Under the pieces are notes generated by a model. It was not told the DNA's origin. It did no database searches and saw nothing but the letters and a program-made list of their open reading frames with translations. This document shows, one piece after another, positions 18,702 to 30,752 of a stretch of 64,000 bases of DNA. How positions within the stretch are numbered: the stretch's first letter is position 1; each line of letters opens with the position of its first letter. This DNA comes from Myxocyprinus asiaticus (taxonomy: Eukaryota > Chordata > Actinopteri > Cypriniformes > Catostomidae), in the NCBI RefSeq assembly GCF_019703515.2, contig NC_059382.1, positions 9,744,001-9,808,000 of the forward strand, given 5' to 3'. The position numbers and the translations under genes were made by a program.

Positions 18702-21383
18702 TACAATTATTATCAAAATATTATTCTAATCAGGGTGCTGCTGTACTGTAAAAACCACAATAACAATCAAGTGTCAGTGGCATATGCCACCAGAGGATCA
18801 GTGTGAGAGTGAGGGGTGGCAACCAGAAAGAGAGAGAGAGAAAGAGAGAGAAAGAGAGGCATGGTGGGAGGGATTGAGATGCAATAGGAAAAAAGACTGG
18901 CATCACATTTGAATTATAGTCATTCTGCCTGCACGTTTATGGTGAAGACCGTCTGATAAGGTAGGTCTGATTTTTTTATGCCTGTGTCTGTAGATGATAT
19001 GCTACCAAGAGACATCTTTGGGGCCAAGAATCATGAGATGTTTATTTGGAATGTCACATTTTGTTTTGAACAAAAAAATAACTAAAAATATAGTTATGAG
19101 ATTACTTTGTTAAAAGTTAAATCTGTAAAATCAGTGGAATATTTTTCTGGTGATCAGCTGATTAAAGTCAAATCGTTCTGGACTACTGTTGTGTTGTCCG
19201 GTGACTTTACGTTCACTCTTACGTGGGAAGTCAGATGTTAGAAATTAAATTAATTTCATTAATTAATGGCACTTCATAATATACAGCAGTTTTATATATA
19301 GGAATATAGGAAATATATTCTACATATTTTACTTTTAATTTATAAAAGAGGGCTTGTTGGCATATAGCCTTAGGATGAATAAGTGATGTGTAAACACTGT
19401 AATATACACTAAGCTAAACTTCAGTGTTAGTGCTTTGTTAGCAAATTAGCTGCCCATTTTTGTTGGTGTTATTGCATTATATCAGAGCATCAAATGTGAT
19501 TACATGTTGATAACAGTTCCCGAGAGCACTGTAGAGGGAAAATATTTTGATGTTTTTTTTTTTACAAAGGCAGAAATTACATTCTCAGTATTATTGTGCA
19601 TGTTAACCTGTGACATTCATCACAGTCTAATGCTCTGGTCATGACTCATAATGCCTAATGGAATTATTTTATCTCTAGATAAGGATTATAATCTTGGCAG
19701 CTTCCACTCTGACAACAGAGAGGGCAAAGTGCCATATACCAGACCCCACAGTGGATTGATGTCCTATAGTTTTTGGAGATGTGAGGCTTGTCACAATAAA
19801 TTCGAGCAGTGTTCTAATACAATCTAGGTTTTTGATTGCCCAAATGTATGTTATTAAAGCTGAAATATGTAACTTTTTCAGTGTTAAAATACTTTCTTTT
19901 ACCTCAGCTTAATATGCAGAGATAACTATAAGTAAGCCATTCAGAGGTTCATTTTTTCTCAAAATCTGTAAACACTGTGTTTCTGTGGCTTAATAACCAA
20001 TAAAAATGTTCAATGTGGATCAAACGAAAATATGAACAATACTTATATTAAACGAAATACCGAACAGGAAGTAGCCTATAGGCAGAACAGGCCAGAGCAC
20101 CCTGACTGCACCTATTTAAGATCTTACCTTCATTATTTTGATATTAAATGTTCAACCTCAGCAGATAATGCAAGTTTAATTCTAATGAAATAATACAAAT
20201 AATAGTACTGTATTGTAACTTGCACTGTCTGCCGAGGCTGAACATTTTAATATAAAAATAATGAAAGGTCTTACAATGAACTGTCACAGATTTCAACTCT
20301 AAAATGTAGGCTATGCTATTTTGGTGTGCATTTATCATATTTGATTGCTTACTGCAAATTTAGTTATTATGCATTACAATATTTACAGTCAAATAAAACT
20401 TCTGCTTTCATGTGCACACATTTTTCACAGCAATTTTTGAGAAAAGCAGCAACAAATTCAATAATTTTGGGCCAGAATAATGAGAATAAAGTGCTGCAAA
20501 ATCCGGGTGGGACTGATATGAGTGTGCTGGCAATGGCAGAATTCAGGCAACAGGATTTGGTGTAATTCTTAAAATTCTTCTGTCTTTGATTTCATGAAAA
20601 ATGATATGAACAAGATAAGATTAAATTAAGTATTTTATATTGTGCTTATAACATTACTTTAAATCTTTCATAGAAAAAAAAATGCAGATTATGCATAGAA
20701 GTCAGCTAGTAGAAATATGCTGCTGGCTTTATTTGTATATACAGATTGGAGCATGTTAGCAGTGAGATTGTCAAAAAATAACGCAAGGACCGTACAACTG
20801 ATTAACTAATAATGGCCCTCCAGGTACCACTGGCCACAGTAAAATGTAACATTAATCTTATGATCTAGAAAAAGTCATAAGGCAGAGACACCTGTTCTCC
20901 AGACGCAAGACAGGTGCACGTTATACAGACTAAAGACAGGTGAACATTATCCAGACGAAACACGAACGTTCTCCCAGACCTTATGACATTTAGATGTTGT
21001 CTAACACACTTCAAGTTTCGATTGTACTGTAGTAGAATAGATATACTTTATTAGACAGTAGAATGAATACAGGCAGAGTGGGACACTTAAGCTTAACCAT
21101 CTATCATTACCTGTACTGTATATTATTCTATTAGACATGCAATAATGTTATATAATAAAACTACATTTTAGGCCAGACTTGGTTGCCATCGCACTCTGTT
21201 TTTCTGTTTGAATTGGTTTAAACAGGTTTGGAAAAGTGCCCATTATGATTACTAATAGAATTTGACAGCATTATGGTGGTTCCTCAAAATAGTGTGCCAT
21301 GTGTTGTCAGTATTCCCTGTAGTGATTGTCAATCAAAGTATTTTTCACCAAAACAGGCAATCTGGGAGAACATGCATCTTTAT

Positions 21384-21450
21384 TTGTAGCTCAGTTGGTA
21401 GAGTATGGTGCTAGTAATGCCAAGATCATTGGTTCGATTCCTGAGGAATT
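21384..21450 (+). repeat. tRNA-like segment, probably a SINE head or tRNA pseudogene
   Basis: Contains gtagctcagttggtagagta (A-box) and ggttcgattcctg (B-box) at tRNA spacing. The acceptor arms do not pair (tatttg against attcatgg), so it is not a functional tRNA gene. Confidence 0.6.
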
Positions 21451-22017
21451 CATGGAAAAAAAATTGTGATTGTCATTGTTGGATGGTTGTTTTTGGACTC
21501 ATATACTGATCCTATTTTAGACAGGAGTCATTAATTACTGTCAGAGTCACCCTGTTCCATGAGTCCTCTGGCCCTATTATCCTCTACCTTTCCATTGAAG
21601 CACAAACCATCTATACTGTCTGTCTCCCCTAAGACAATAGGAGGACAATGGACCCTTTTTGTCATCCCATTTCTACAGCAGGGCAAGAGCTCTGTCCTCC
21701 AGGCACACTGACATCATGGCTCAAACCAGAGGCCTGGTTTGTGTGTAACTGAATCATAGATTCAGTAGTAATGGAGACAAGCCTGACTCATCTGGTGTAA
21801 AACCAACCTGTTGGGATAGAGAAAGAGAGAGAAGGATTGTTGCCTGTATTCCAGAGGCTATATAATACTTGTTACTAAAAGGATAAGCCTCCAGTCCAGG
21901 ATACTGATTGGTCGATACATCATTCCAGCTGTGCCGAAATAAGTAAACAGTATAGTAACAGCTATGCTGCGAAAAACTATGTGAAATGTTCACCTAGCTT
22001 AAAATTTGTATTAAAAC

Positions 22018-22674
22018 TAGGGCTGTCAATCGATTAAAAATTCTAATTAAATTAATAACATGATATGCTGAATAATTAATTGAATTAATCACAATTAATC
22101 ACATATATAAATATTTGCTGAGAAAGGCTCTCACGTTACAAATATTCTATATATAATGAATAAATAATTATTGTTTTATTTAAATAATTATAGATATAAT
22201 AAATGTTTTAAATATAATTCAAATAATTAAAAACCATTACATTATTGTTGTAGATGAGTAAAGCAGTGATAAGGCAATACAAAAAAGTGGATTTAGAAGG
22301 CAATATATTATTTATTTCCACAGCAATCTGTCTGATAGATTTATCATAAGGGCTTTTCTGAGTAGGCGTCAATGTACACATGCGTCAGACGGAAGCTTCT
22401 GGAGCGTCTCAATTTGGTTACGTCGCGTCATAAACACTGAATTTTTAGATCACTGTGTCAAGTTAAATGTAGTTTAAAATGCTGAAAAACACATTTTGAG
22501 ATCCCTGCATTCGGAATTTCGCTTGAATTGCGAAAAGCTTGAATTGCTCGGATGGTAGTACGTAATATTCCTTATTACTGTCTGGAGACATGATTGAGTG
22601 CGTACATTTTCTAAATGTGTTATTTTTTTGTATAATTAATTGTACTGAATTAACACGTTAAATCAACAGCCCTA
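22018..22674. mobile_element. hAT-type MITE with perfect 8-bp duplication
   Basis: The ends tagggctgtcaatcgatta and taacacgttaaatcaac..agcccta are inverted over the terminal bases. ATTAAAAC occurs at 22010-22017 and 22675-22682, an exact 8-bp target duplication as for hAT elements. The 657-bp interior is AT-rich with a CG-containing block (about 22380-22430). No transposase is present. Confidence 0.85.
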
Positions 22675-22682
22675 ATTAAAAC

Positions 22683-23508
22683 TTTAAAATACTTTAAATA
22701 AAACATTAATTAATATATTTTTATAAATAAAAACTTAGCTGTGACTATATTTACAAGAAAGCACAACCTTTCATACCTTACTGCTTAATTATGAAATTCA
22801 AATGAGAGTGAGCAAGAGAAAGGGAGTAAGAAAATGAATACGAATGAGTAAGAGTAAATAGGTGATTGTTGTTTTCTATAAGACAAGTAGCTGTGCGCAT
22901 CAACTTCCCTGTGTTGTGTGGTATCAGGCTCCAGCTTGCTCGTTCTATTCTCTCCCCGGGACGGCATAAACAATAGCCACTATGTACAGAGGCACAACGG
23001 GCAGGGGTGTAAGTGTGTGTGTTTGGGAACTGGGGTTTGTTAGGCAAGTGTGTTCGAGGCTGTGGAGCATTTACAAATTGCTGATTGACTGTTATATCTC
23101 TGGTAGCACTGTAACTGGAACAGTGTGTTTTCTTGAAGACAGCTGGGAACACAATGCTGTTTACCGTGACGTAATCATCCAGCAAATATCATGGCTTTGA
23201 AATCACTTAAAGTTTGGAAATTACATCTCAATGGGCTTCAGTGCCTTTTAGCCCTTAGGCTCCTTTATTGCATTTGGGTCTCTGACTGTTATTTGAAATG
23301 TTGCTAACAACATTTATTTGTGAGATTTTGGGTGATGTGCAGTATTGAGATAAATAAATATGACACATTTTTGTAGCTGTAGCTGTTTTTTGTGGTCCAC
23401 ATGTCTTCTATAAGTGTTTGACCAAATTCAAGGTTTCAGTTGGAACCAAAAAAATGGTTATAGAGCCTGATGCCATACAGGACCATGGTTTTCAACCAGG
23501 TGTCTGTG
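22683..23508. other. Intergenic, no gene seen
   Basis: No repeat with clear ends and no exon-like frame was recognised. A short open frame at 22982-23200 (72 residues, starting MYRGTTGRG) has no recognisable motif and I do not call it a gene. Confidence 0.4.
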
Positions 23509-23516
23509 TAGGTACT

Positions 23517-24403
23517 AGAGGTCGACCGGTAGTGGATTTTGACGATACGATAACTAAGGTGGTGGGAAAGGCCGATAACTGATTAATCGGCCGATAGTTT
23601 TTAAAACTGATTTATAGAATGCCAAAAAGATTTCTTATTCTTTTCTTAAGCATCATTCACACCGCCAGCGGCATCATGCAAGACAGCAACACCATCCCAT
23701 TCATTTTCAATGAGAGCACAGTGACTTCCGGCGTCAAACGCTGTCGTGACCGTTGGCGACAGAGATCGCCGTGGGGAGCGACAAGACAAGTTGAGAAAAT
23801 TTCAATTTCAATTTCAGTTATGGCCTAATATGATAAAAATGATACGTGGAAAACTGTGTCGGCATTCTGTGTGAGTTTGATTCATATATTGATATAACTT
23901 TCATCTTGTTTAATGATATGATGCATTAAGCACTGCTGCAGGTTATATAAAATGCTTTCAGTGCTGGCATTCCTTGTCAAATTAGTATGATATCTTAGTT
24001 TTAACGGCAGTATGATCTGTAAACAGCATTTCAAACGCTATTATGGCCAGTTGTGCAGTCCACCAATAACGTTAGAGCCGTGCCAGCAGTAGGAACGCCC
24101 ACCAGCGACACAGATCACAAAGTCTAGCGACATGCCGCCAGTGGTGTGAACGGGGCTTTACTATGATGGGCAGACAAAGAGTCCTAAATAAATAAATCCC
24201 AGGTGCAGTTTATTGTTCAACCAAAATCCCCAAAATAACTTAAACAAACCCGAAACACAACGGGGACTCTTAGTTTGAAATCACAAAATTATGAAAAAAC
24301 GATCTGCAACTATCGCCATAGATTTTTGCCGATAACGATGGTTCCAAAAGGCACCTATCGGCACTGATTAATTGGTAAAACCAATATATCTGTATTCCTT
24401 TAG
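23517..24403. mobile_element. Probable hAT MITE with TAGGTACT duplication
   Basis: The left end reads agaggtcgaccggtagtgg and the right portion gataacgatggttcc ... gattaattggtaaaacc. TAGGTACT is present exactly at 23509-23516 and 24404-24411. Internal blocks ggccgataact and tgccgataacga are inverted relatives. The last bases on the right do not pair well with the left, so the right terminus is decayed. Confidence 0.6.
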
Positions 24404-24411
24404 TAGGTACT

Positions 24412-24803
24412 CCAGGGGTTCTGCAGAAAAGATACATGAGGGGCACAAGGCAAATCTTAGCCCCCCATTAGACTCGGCCATGATAAGAAACTTCTTATGG
24501 AACTTTAAAGATTCTTCTATGACATCAGGATCTAAATCACATTATGGTTCTAATTTGAACCTGTATTTCATATTTGAACAGTATATAGTCAACTCAGTAA
24601 CTCTATTCACTGAAACATGGGGCTTGATAAGAGGAGAACCTAAGATATGGCACCACTGAAGAACATTTGTTTTCAATAGAGTGAAAAACAGCTTCGCATT
24701 TGCTTCCTCTCACTCTCAATGTTAAAACTGCACACTCCATGTGGCTCTCTTATCAAAATGCTCACATTTCTCGCATTCTATCCAGTGTAAACTATGCATA
24801 ATA
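24412..24803. other. Intergenic, no gene seen
   Basis: Unique-looking DNA without recognised features. Confidence 0.4.
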
Positions 24804-24989
24804 TTAGTTTTTGAGTGTGTGTGGAGGCATCTTCATTCTTGGTTGGATTGACCTATGCTCTGAACACTGGCTGGTCAGTAGGAACAGTGCAGTGCTTTGT
24901 AGGTTCAGCAGAGCGGATGACGCTTTCTGAATGGCCTGAGTGGATAGAACAATAGAGCCTCCCTGCTCTGAGCATCTGACATTTTCATA

Positions 24990-25213
24990 TAGAACGGAGG
25001 AGTTAAAAGGAGGAGAGTAACCACCCACCTCATTCTCCCCCCTGGCCCGTCTGCCCGCTCAGCCTGGGGCATGGTACAGAAGGTGGCAAGCAAGGCCTCC
25101 ATCCCAGACGCATGTGTGTGTGTGACTATTGTAACTGTCAGTATGTCGTCGTACAGTTTTCAGCTGATTTGCATTGTTGGTGAGGTGAGGAGGCCTGAAA
25201 CATTGTGCCTGGT
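24990..25213 (+). promoter_or_regulatory. Candidate promoter / 5' non-coding exon, possibly of MAG
   Basis: This GC-richer, repeat-free island has a TATA-like ttaaaa (25003-25008), an exact octamer ATTTGCAT (25167-25174, the POU-factor site) and a strong donor-like cctg|gtgagt (GT at 25212). The arrangement would fit an untranslated first exon spliced to the acceptor at 44877-44878 upstream of the MAG start. This is inference from motifs only; no transcript evidence is available to me, and MAG's true first exon could be elsewhere. Confidence 0.2.
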
Positions 25214-27245
25214 GAGTCTCATTGCATTCTTGAAACGTTCATAGAAATTGTCTTTTAAAAGTTACTACAGACATTTTTGTTTATTAGTATATTTAAAAAT
25301 TTGTCTCGCATACATAGATACATTTGAAAATTTAGTACAGTCTATCAGGTGTGTCCCTTGATATTTGTCCCATAATGGTTCTTTTTAATTTAAAACAAAT
25401 ATATATTCATTACTCTTTTTTTTCCTGCAAATTGATGTACAGTATTTTAAAGGAGCATCTGTGAATTGTAAGAGAATATAGTAAGTGCTTGTTGCATCAA
25501 TACTTTGTAAGCCATTTTACATTTATGTTGTCAAAAATGAAAACTAAATTGCATACAGAGGACAGTGATATAGAACAATAGGTAAGTGTCAAATGTAATC
25601 ATGCATGGTGGTTACACTCAAAATAGTTACAAATGGATTTTATAGATGTGTTCACTGTAGTGGAAAGGGTAAAAAACAAAATGGTAGTTTTTAGTTAATT
25701 AATTGTTGTTGTTTTTTTCATGCTGTTGTTGTCAGTAAATGAATTATATGCATACTGGGGAGAATTAAAAGACACCGTCATGAGCACAACATGAGAAAAA
25801 AGGATGAGAGATTGAAGGAGAGAGGGATGTTGAAGTAGTGTTCAGTCATGCATGACTACACGTCATGCGGTGACAATATACTTGCCAAACACTGCAATCT
25901 CTCACCTAAACAATATAGTAGGGCTTTATCACATCCCACTTTAGATGAGCTGCTAAGTGGCGTGATGTTGGATTTGTTACTGATTACTCGTATCCTTTAT
26001 TGTTTGCCAAAGAACACATGCAAATATCTGATCTTTTCTGTGATGTGAAATAGTCAAGTATTTTGGATTATGTATGATAATGATAAATGTAGAATAATCC
26101 GATACAGGCCTAGCTACAGTATATTGAATTGGACCTGGGCCTGGGACTTCTCTGAAATATGGAAAGGAAGCTGCTGTGTAGAGATGGTAGACTACTGAGA
26201 ATACCATCTGCCCCTATGGGCTGTAAAGCACACTGCGGCCATGGAATATTTTAACCTAGGAAGGACAAATTCATTTTGAATACTTTATGTTCATTTATGT
26301 AAGAGTATATTTTCTGTTTAAACCTCAAGAAACAGTTTAATTAACCTAATTAAACAATACAAGATATTATATTGTATGCATTCATTTTTATAAAAATGGA
26401 TTTAGGGTTCCTCCTTGCATAATAAGTTCTATGGAATTTAAAGGGATAGTTCATTCAAAAATGAAAATTCTGTTGTATTTTTTTTTTTGCAGAAAAAATG
26501 CAATAAAAGGAAATAGTGACTGAGGCGGTCAGTCCCTAACATTTGCATCTCCTTTTGTGTTCCATGGATGAATAAAAGTCATAGAGGTTTGGGCATTTTG
26601 GGAGCGTTCTTGTAGGTCCCTGGTGTGGGTGGACTGCTTCGTTGATTTAACACATGCCCTAATCTGATTGGTTTAAATCTGAGAGAAGTTTACACTCTGA
26701 CTCATCAAATGATTGCAGCTTGAATAAGCTAGAAATTGCCAATGAGCTCTGGTCTAAAATTTGTTGACATCTTGGCATTATTAATTACTCAATAGTTGTT
26801 ACTCTATGCTGAAATATCCAACAGTGAAGCCGATTTTTTTACCTTAATATGTCATCTTTGTCATCATTTTGGCCCACAGTATTTGTAATACCTCCCACTA
26901 AAATGTTGCAAGCTACTGAGAAAATGCCCTACCAAGTGCACATTCATAAACACACTTACACTTGCTTGCATGGTAAACAGTGTGGGAGGGCCAGCAGTGA
27001 TGTTTTACTACCATCTGCTCCTCTGGTAAATTTAGAGGGTGCCCATGCTTGCAGACACAGGGTGCGTCACCGGCTAACAGCAAAGCATGCTGTGATCAGA
27101 CCTGTTTAGGAGAAATCAACCTGCCTCCATAGTGAAAAGTGTGCTTCGTTTATATAGAAGTAGTTAAAATATGTGTATCCAGAACATTTTACTTACTTAA
27201 ATATGCTGTGAAATCAAAATGAGAGTTTTGTTGCTTTTAGTCTAT
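25214..27245. other. Intergenic, one MITE fragment, no gene seen
   Basis: At about 26437-26580 there is a left half of the agttcaccc-type MITE (aaagggatagttcattcaaa). The remaining DNA shows no exon, RNA gene or repeat with ends that I can define. Confidence 0.4.
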
Positions 27246-28634
27246 TAGCCCTTTTCCACCGACATGGTTTGGGGGCGGGTTCTTGGGCTGGTGCGAATTC
27301 TTGAACTGTTCCACGCGTTTCCACTGCAGAAAAGGCCGTTCCGGGGCTGAAAACCTGGTTCGACACCAGCCCCAAAAGCTTGCTTGTCTCCATGCAGGAA
27401 CCAATTATGTCAGGTGGCGGAGGGCGGTATAACTTTGTCACCAATTTTACCCAAACAACAACAACTATCATCTGTAGCAAAGAGTACTTCTTCACTTTAT
27501 AAAAACAATAAAAAATAAAAATAAAAAAAGATCAGATATCAAAAGCGTTCAGGTAATGCAGATGAAAAGAGCACTTGCGATATGGTCTTTATGGAGATAA
27601 AGAGTTTGTAAAGGGGAAAAAATTTGTCTACGAGAAGATACAGCATAAACAAATTGAAAAACACTTAAGGGAGTGCAAGGACCGTGAGAAGGACCTAAAC
27701 AAAAGCAACAGTGGACGGAGCAACAATGTTTTAGACTCGGACACCGACCAACCTGCTGTCTAACCGGGACATTGAATTCAGCCTGTCATGCTTGAGATAA
27801 ATACTGAATCGCCTCTGCTGCTGATCTTAGTAAGTTATTATATTTGTCAGCTTTGTTACCTTTTCTTACACTGTTGTCCTCTTATTTTGTGCATTGTTTT
27901 GTTCAGTAAGGACATTTTGACCAGCTACTCACCAAGTTCGGAAGATCGCGTCTATCTGTTAAGTAAACCGGTGGGATTCTCAATCAAGACGTAAACATAA
28001 TATTATATGCTATGGCAAAATGCATTTGGTCTCAAATGCAACCAAAAATAATTGATTGCGACAATAAATTAAAATCTAGTCGCCGCTGGTGACAGTCTGG
28101 TTTTGTGCGTTCATATGCGGTTTCGTCAGATATTATCTTGTGAGTTATTGAATACATCTTTAAAGCGTGCACCAGTGTGTCTCGCGCCGCTTTTCACCTG
28201 TTCTGTTGTGACAAGCTCGCTGCATGCAACAACAAACCCAGCTCGATAGAGTCGTGAACAAATTACTCTTTTGAACCAGGTCTTTTTCATGAATCACCCG
28301 AAAAGGACTGAGGGTTTGAACTCTTGAGCACAGGTTAGCAGTCTGAATCAGAGTCACTTTCTCAGCGAATCAGCCGTAGTGTCAGTGAGTTCACAACTAG
28401 GAGCGCAGACATTTCAAAATAAGAGTATGTTTTTCAGGGTTCTTTATAATTAAAAGTCCCGCATTATGTACCACTTTTTTTTTTCTTCTGGTTATTATTG
28501 ATTGAGATTGGAGTAGCACAATATACTGCATCTGGGATTTCATTCAGTTTGCACTCTTGTAGTCTGTACTTTGTGTCTGGTCCATCGGTAGCAGTAAAGA
28601 AGGTCTAAGGAAAAATTTTAAAAACAATTTAAAT

Positions 28635-28639
<5 letters not shown>

Positions 28640-28702
<63 letters not shown>
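28640..28702. repeat. (TA)n microsatellite
   Basis: About 31 uninterrupted TA units. Confidence 0.98.
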
Positions 28703-28706
<4 letters not shown>

Positions 28707-28785
28707 TCAAGCTTTTGACACTTGTACACAGCTATTACACAAGGTGCAAACATTCATTGATGCTCAAGAAGTCAACACACTATTA

Positions 28786-30378
28786 CAACCCCAGTTCTGA
28801 AAAAGTTGGGACAGTATGAAAAATGCTAATAAAAAAAAAAAAGGAGTGATTTGTAAATTATATTCACCCTTTGCTATATTGAAAGCACTACAACTAAACA
28901 TTATATGATGTTTTACCTTGTGAATTTCATTGTTTTTTTTTAAAAAATTGTACAGTAATTTGAAATCAGATGATTGCAACATGCTCCAAAAAAGTTGAGA
29001 CAGGGCAATTTAAGACTAATAACAATTTGACGAGTTGAAATAACAAGACGATGTGAAACAGGAGATGTTAAACAGGTGAGGCAATTGTGTCATAGTCCTA
29101 TATACTGTATAAGGAGCCTCCAAAAACAGCCTAGTCCTTCAAGAGCAAGGATCGTTCGAGACTTGTCAATTTGCCAAGAGATGCTTCAGCAAATAATCCA
29201 GCACTTTGGGAACAATGTTCCCCAAAGACAAATTGGAAGGATTTGGGGCATTTCACCCTCTACAGTGCACAATATAATTAAAAGATTCAAGGAATCTGGT
29301 CAAATCTCGGTGTGTAAAGGGCAAGATGAAATTTTCTGAATGCACATGATCTCTGATCCCTCAGACATATCTGTCTTACAAAAACAGCATTCGTTATGTA
29401 TATCATGAACATGGGCTTGGGATAACTTAGGTAAACCTTTGTTAGTCAACACCACTCGCTGCTGCATCCACAGATGCAAGTTAAGATTTTACTATGCAAA
29501 GCAGAAGCCATACATCAACACTGTCCAGAAGCGATGCTGACATCTCTGGGCTCGGTCTCATCTTAGATGGAAAGTAGAACAGTGGAACTGTATTTTTTAG
29601 TCCACATTTCAAAAAGTTTTTGAAAAACAAAGCCGTCGTGTTACATGGGCCAAAGATGAAAAGGGCCATCCAAGCTGTTATTAGTGTCAGGTCCAAAATC
29701 CAGTGTCTGTATGGGCCAGGCGTGTGTCAGTGCCCATGGCGTGGGTAACTTACACATCTGTGAGAACACCATGAATGCAGACAGATATGTACAAATATTG
29801 GAGCAACATATACTGCCATCCAGCACCATCTTTTCCAGAGACCTCCCTGCATTTTCCAGCAGGACAACTTCAAATCCACATACTGCCTGGATTTCAAGTG
29901 CATGGCTGTGTAAGCAGAGAGTACGGGTGCTAGATTGTCCCGCCTGCAGTCCTGACCTGTCTCCAATTGAGAATGTGTGGCACATTATTAAGCACACCAT
30001 CCAGCAATGAAGACCCCATACAATTGTGCAGCTAAAGACCTACATAATGGATGAATGGGGGAAAATTCCACTTTCTAAACTTAACAAATTTCTGTCTTCA
30101 GTGCCAAAATGCTTAATAAGTGTTATTAGAAGAAATGGTGATGTTTCACAGTGGTAAACACTCGACTGTCCCAACTTTTTTGGAGCGTGTTGCAATCATC
30201 TGATTTGAAATTACTGTACATTTTTAAAAAACAATGAAATTCACAAGGGAAAACATCATATAATATGTAGTTGTAGTTCTTTCAATATAGCAAAGGGTTA
30301 ATATCATTTACAAATCACTCATTTTTGTTGTTATTAGTATTTTACATACTGTCCCAACTTTTTTTGGATTTGGGGTTG
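28786..30378 (+). mobile_element. Tc1/mariner-type element with about 210-bp inverted repeats
   Basis: The ends are caaccccagttctgaaaaagt and the inverse (tttttggatttggggttg). Flanks are TA at 28784-28785 and 30379-30380. The inverted repeats extend about 210 bp and end in a second copy of the terminal theme (tccaaaaaagttgagaca at 28983; inverse at 30166). Length (1.59 kb) and TA duplication fit Tc1/mariner. The transposase inside is broken. Confidence 0.85.
29076..30010 (+). pseudogene. Mariner/Tc1-type transposase remnant
   Basis: The first segment (29076-29339) carries a helix-turn-helix: QRQIGRIWGISPSTVHNIIK. The second (29684-30010) carries YVQILEQHILP and then SPDLSPIENVWHIIKHTI, whose Glu is the third catalytic residue. 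The block with the second catalytic Asp is shifted out of frame near 29860. The middle of the protein is interrupted by stops. The relation to host genes is only as an inserted element. Confidence 0.8.
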
Positions 30379-30752
30379 TATATGCATAGTATGGCTCCTA
30401 AGTCATTTTTTTAGTCTGGAACCCTGTCATACAAAATAATGTAATTACATTACCTGTCATCTTTAACATAGACAATCTTGTTGAGCAATGTAATAACGTT
30501 GGATCGCATTACTCTGTATTTCTAAATATGTCCTCAAAAACAAGAGTAAAAGCTGTACACAAACACTGTTGTGACGCACCATGTTTCTTTATGGGCAGGT
30601 AAAGTAGTTGCGTAATCCATTACGTCACCGTTTGGTTCTAAAGTCAGTGAAAAAGTGTGTCCGGTTTTTGAAAGGCTCCAGACCGGCCTTGAACCAGTAG
30701 AGCACAGGCTCAGCATGCGAACCATCCCCATTTTGGTGGAAAAGGGGATTAT

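Larger units (their letters stand above)
18397..22009. other. Intergenic, no gene seen
   Basis: Long AT-rich stretch. It holds a GACA/GATA microsatellite (18661-18701), a GA-rich run (about 18825-18860), a dispersed repeat starting taaagctgaaatatgtaact at 19855 (a relative begins near 31085), three imperfect copies of cagac..gacaggtg..att at 20890-20975, and a tRNA-like segment at 21384. No frame is flanked by convincing splice sites. Confidence 0.45.
27246..30752. mobile_element. DNA transposon with cccttttccacc ends, host of a mariner
   Basis: The left end agcccttttccaccgacatg is inverted at 30730-30752 (ttttggtggaaaagggg). Subterminal sequences on both sides contain gaacc- and cagaccgg/ccggttt-like blocks. 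Inside lie a TA microsatellite (28640-28702) and a mariner-type element (28786-30378). No transposase of its own is clear. I did not find a target duplication, so the boundaries are approximate. Confidence 0.45.

Noticed and set aside
21384..21450. Functional tRNA gene
   Set aside because: A- and B-boxes are present but the acceptor stem does not pair; treated as a SINE head or pseudogene.
26849..27109. 86-residue frame as a small gene
   Set aside because: No motif, no splice or promoter signals; chance frame.
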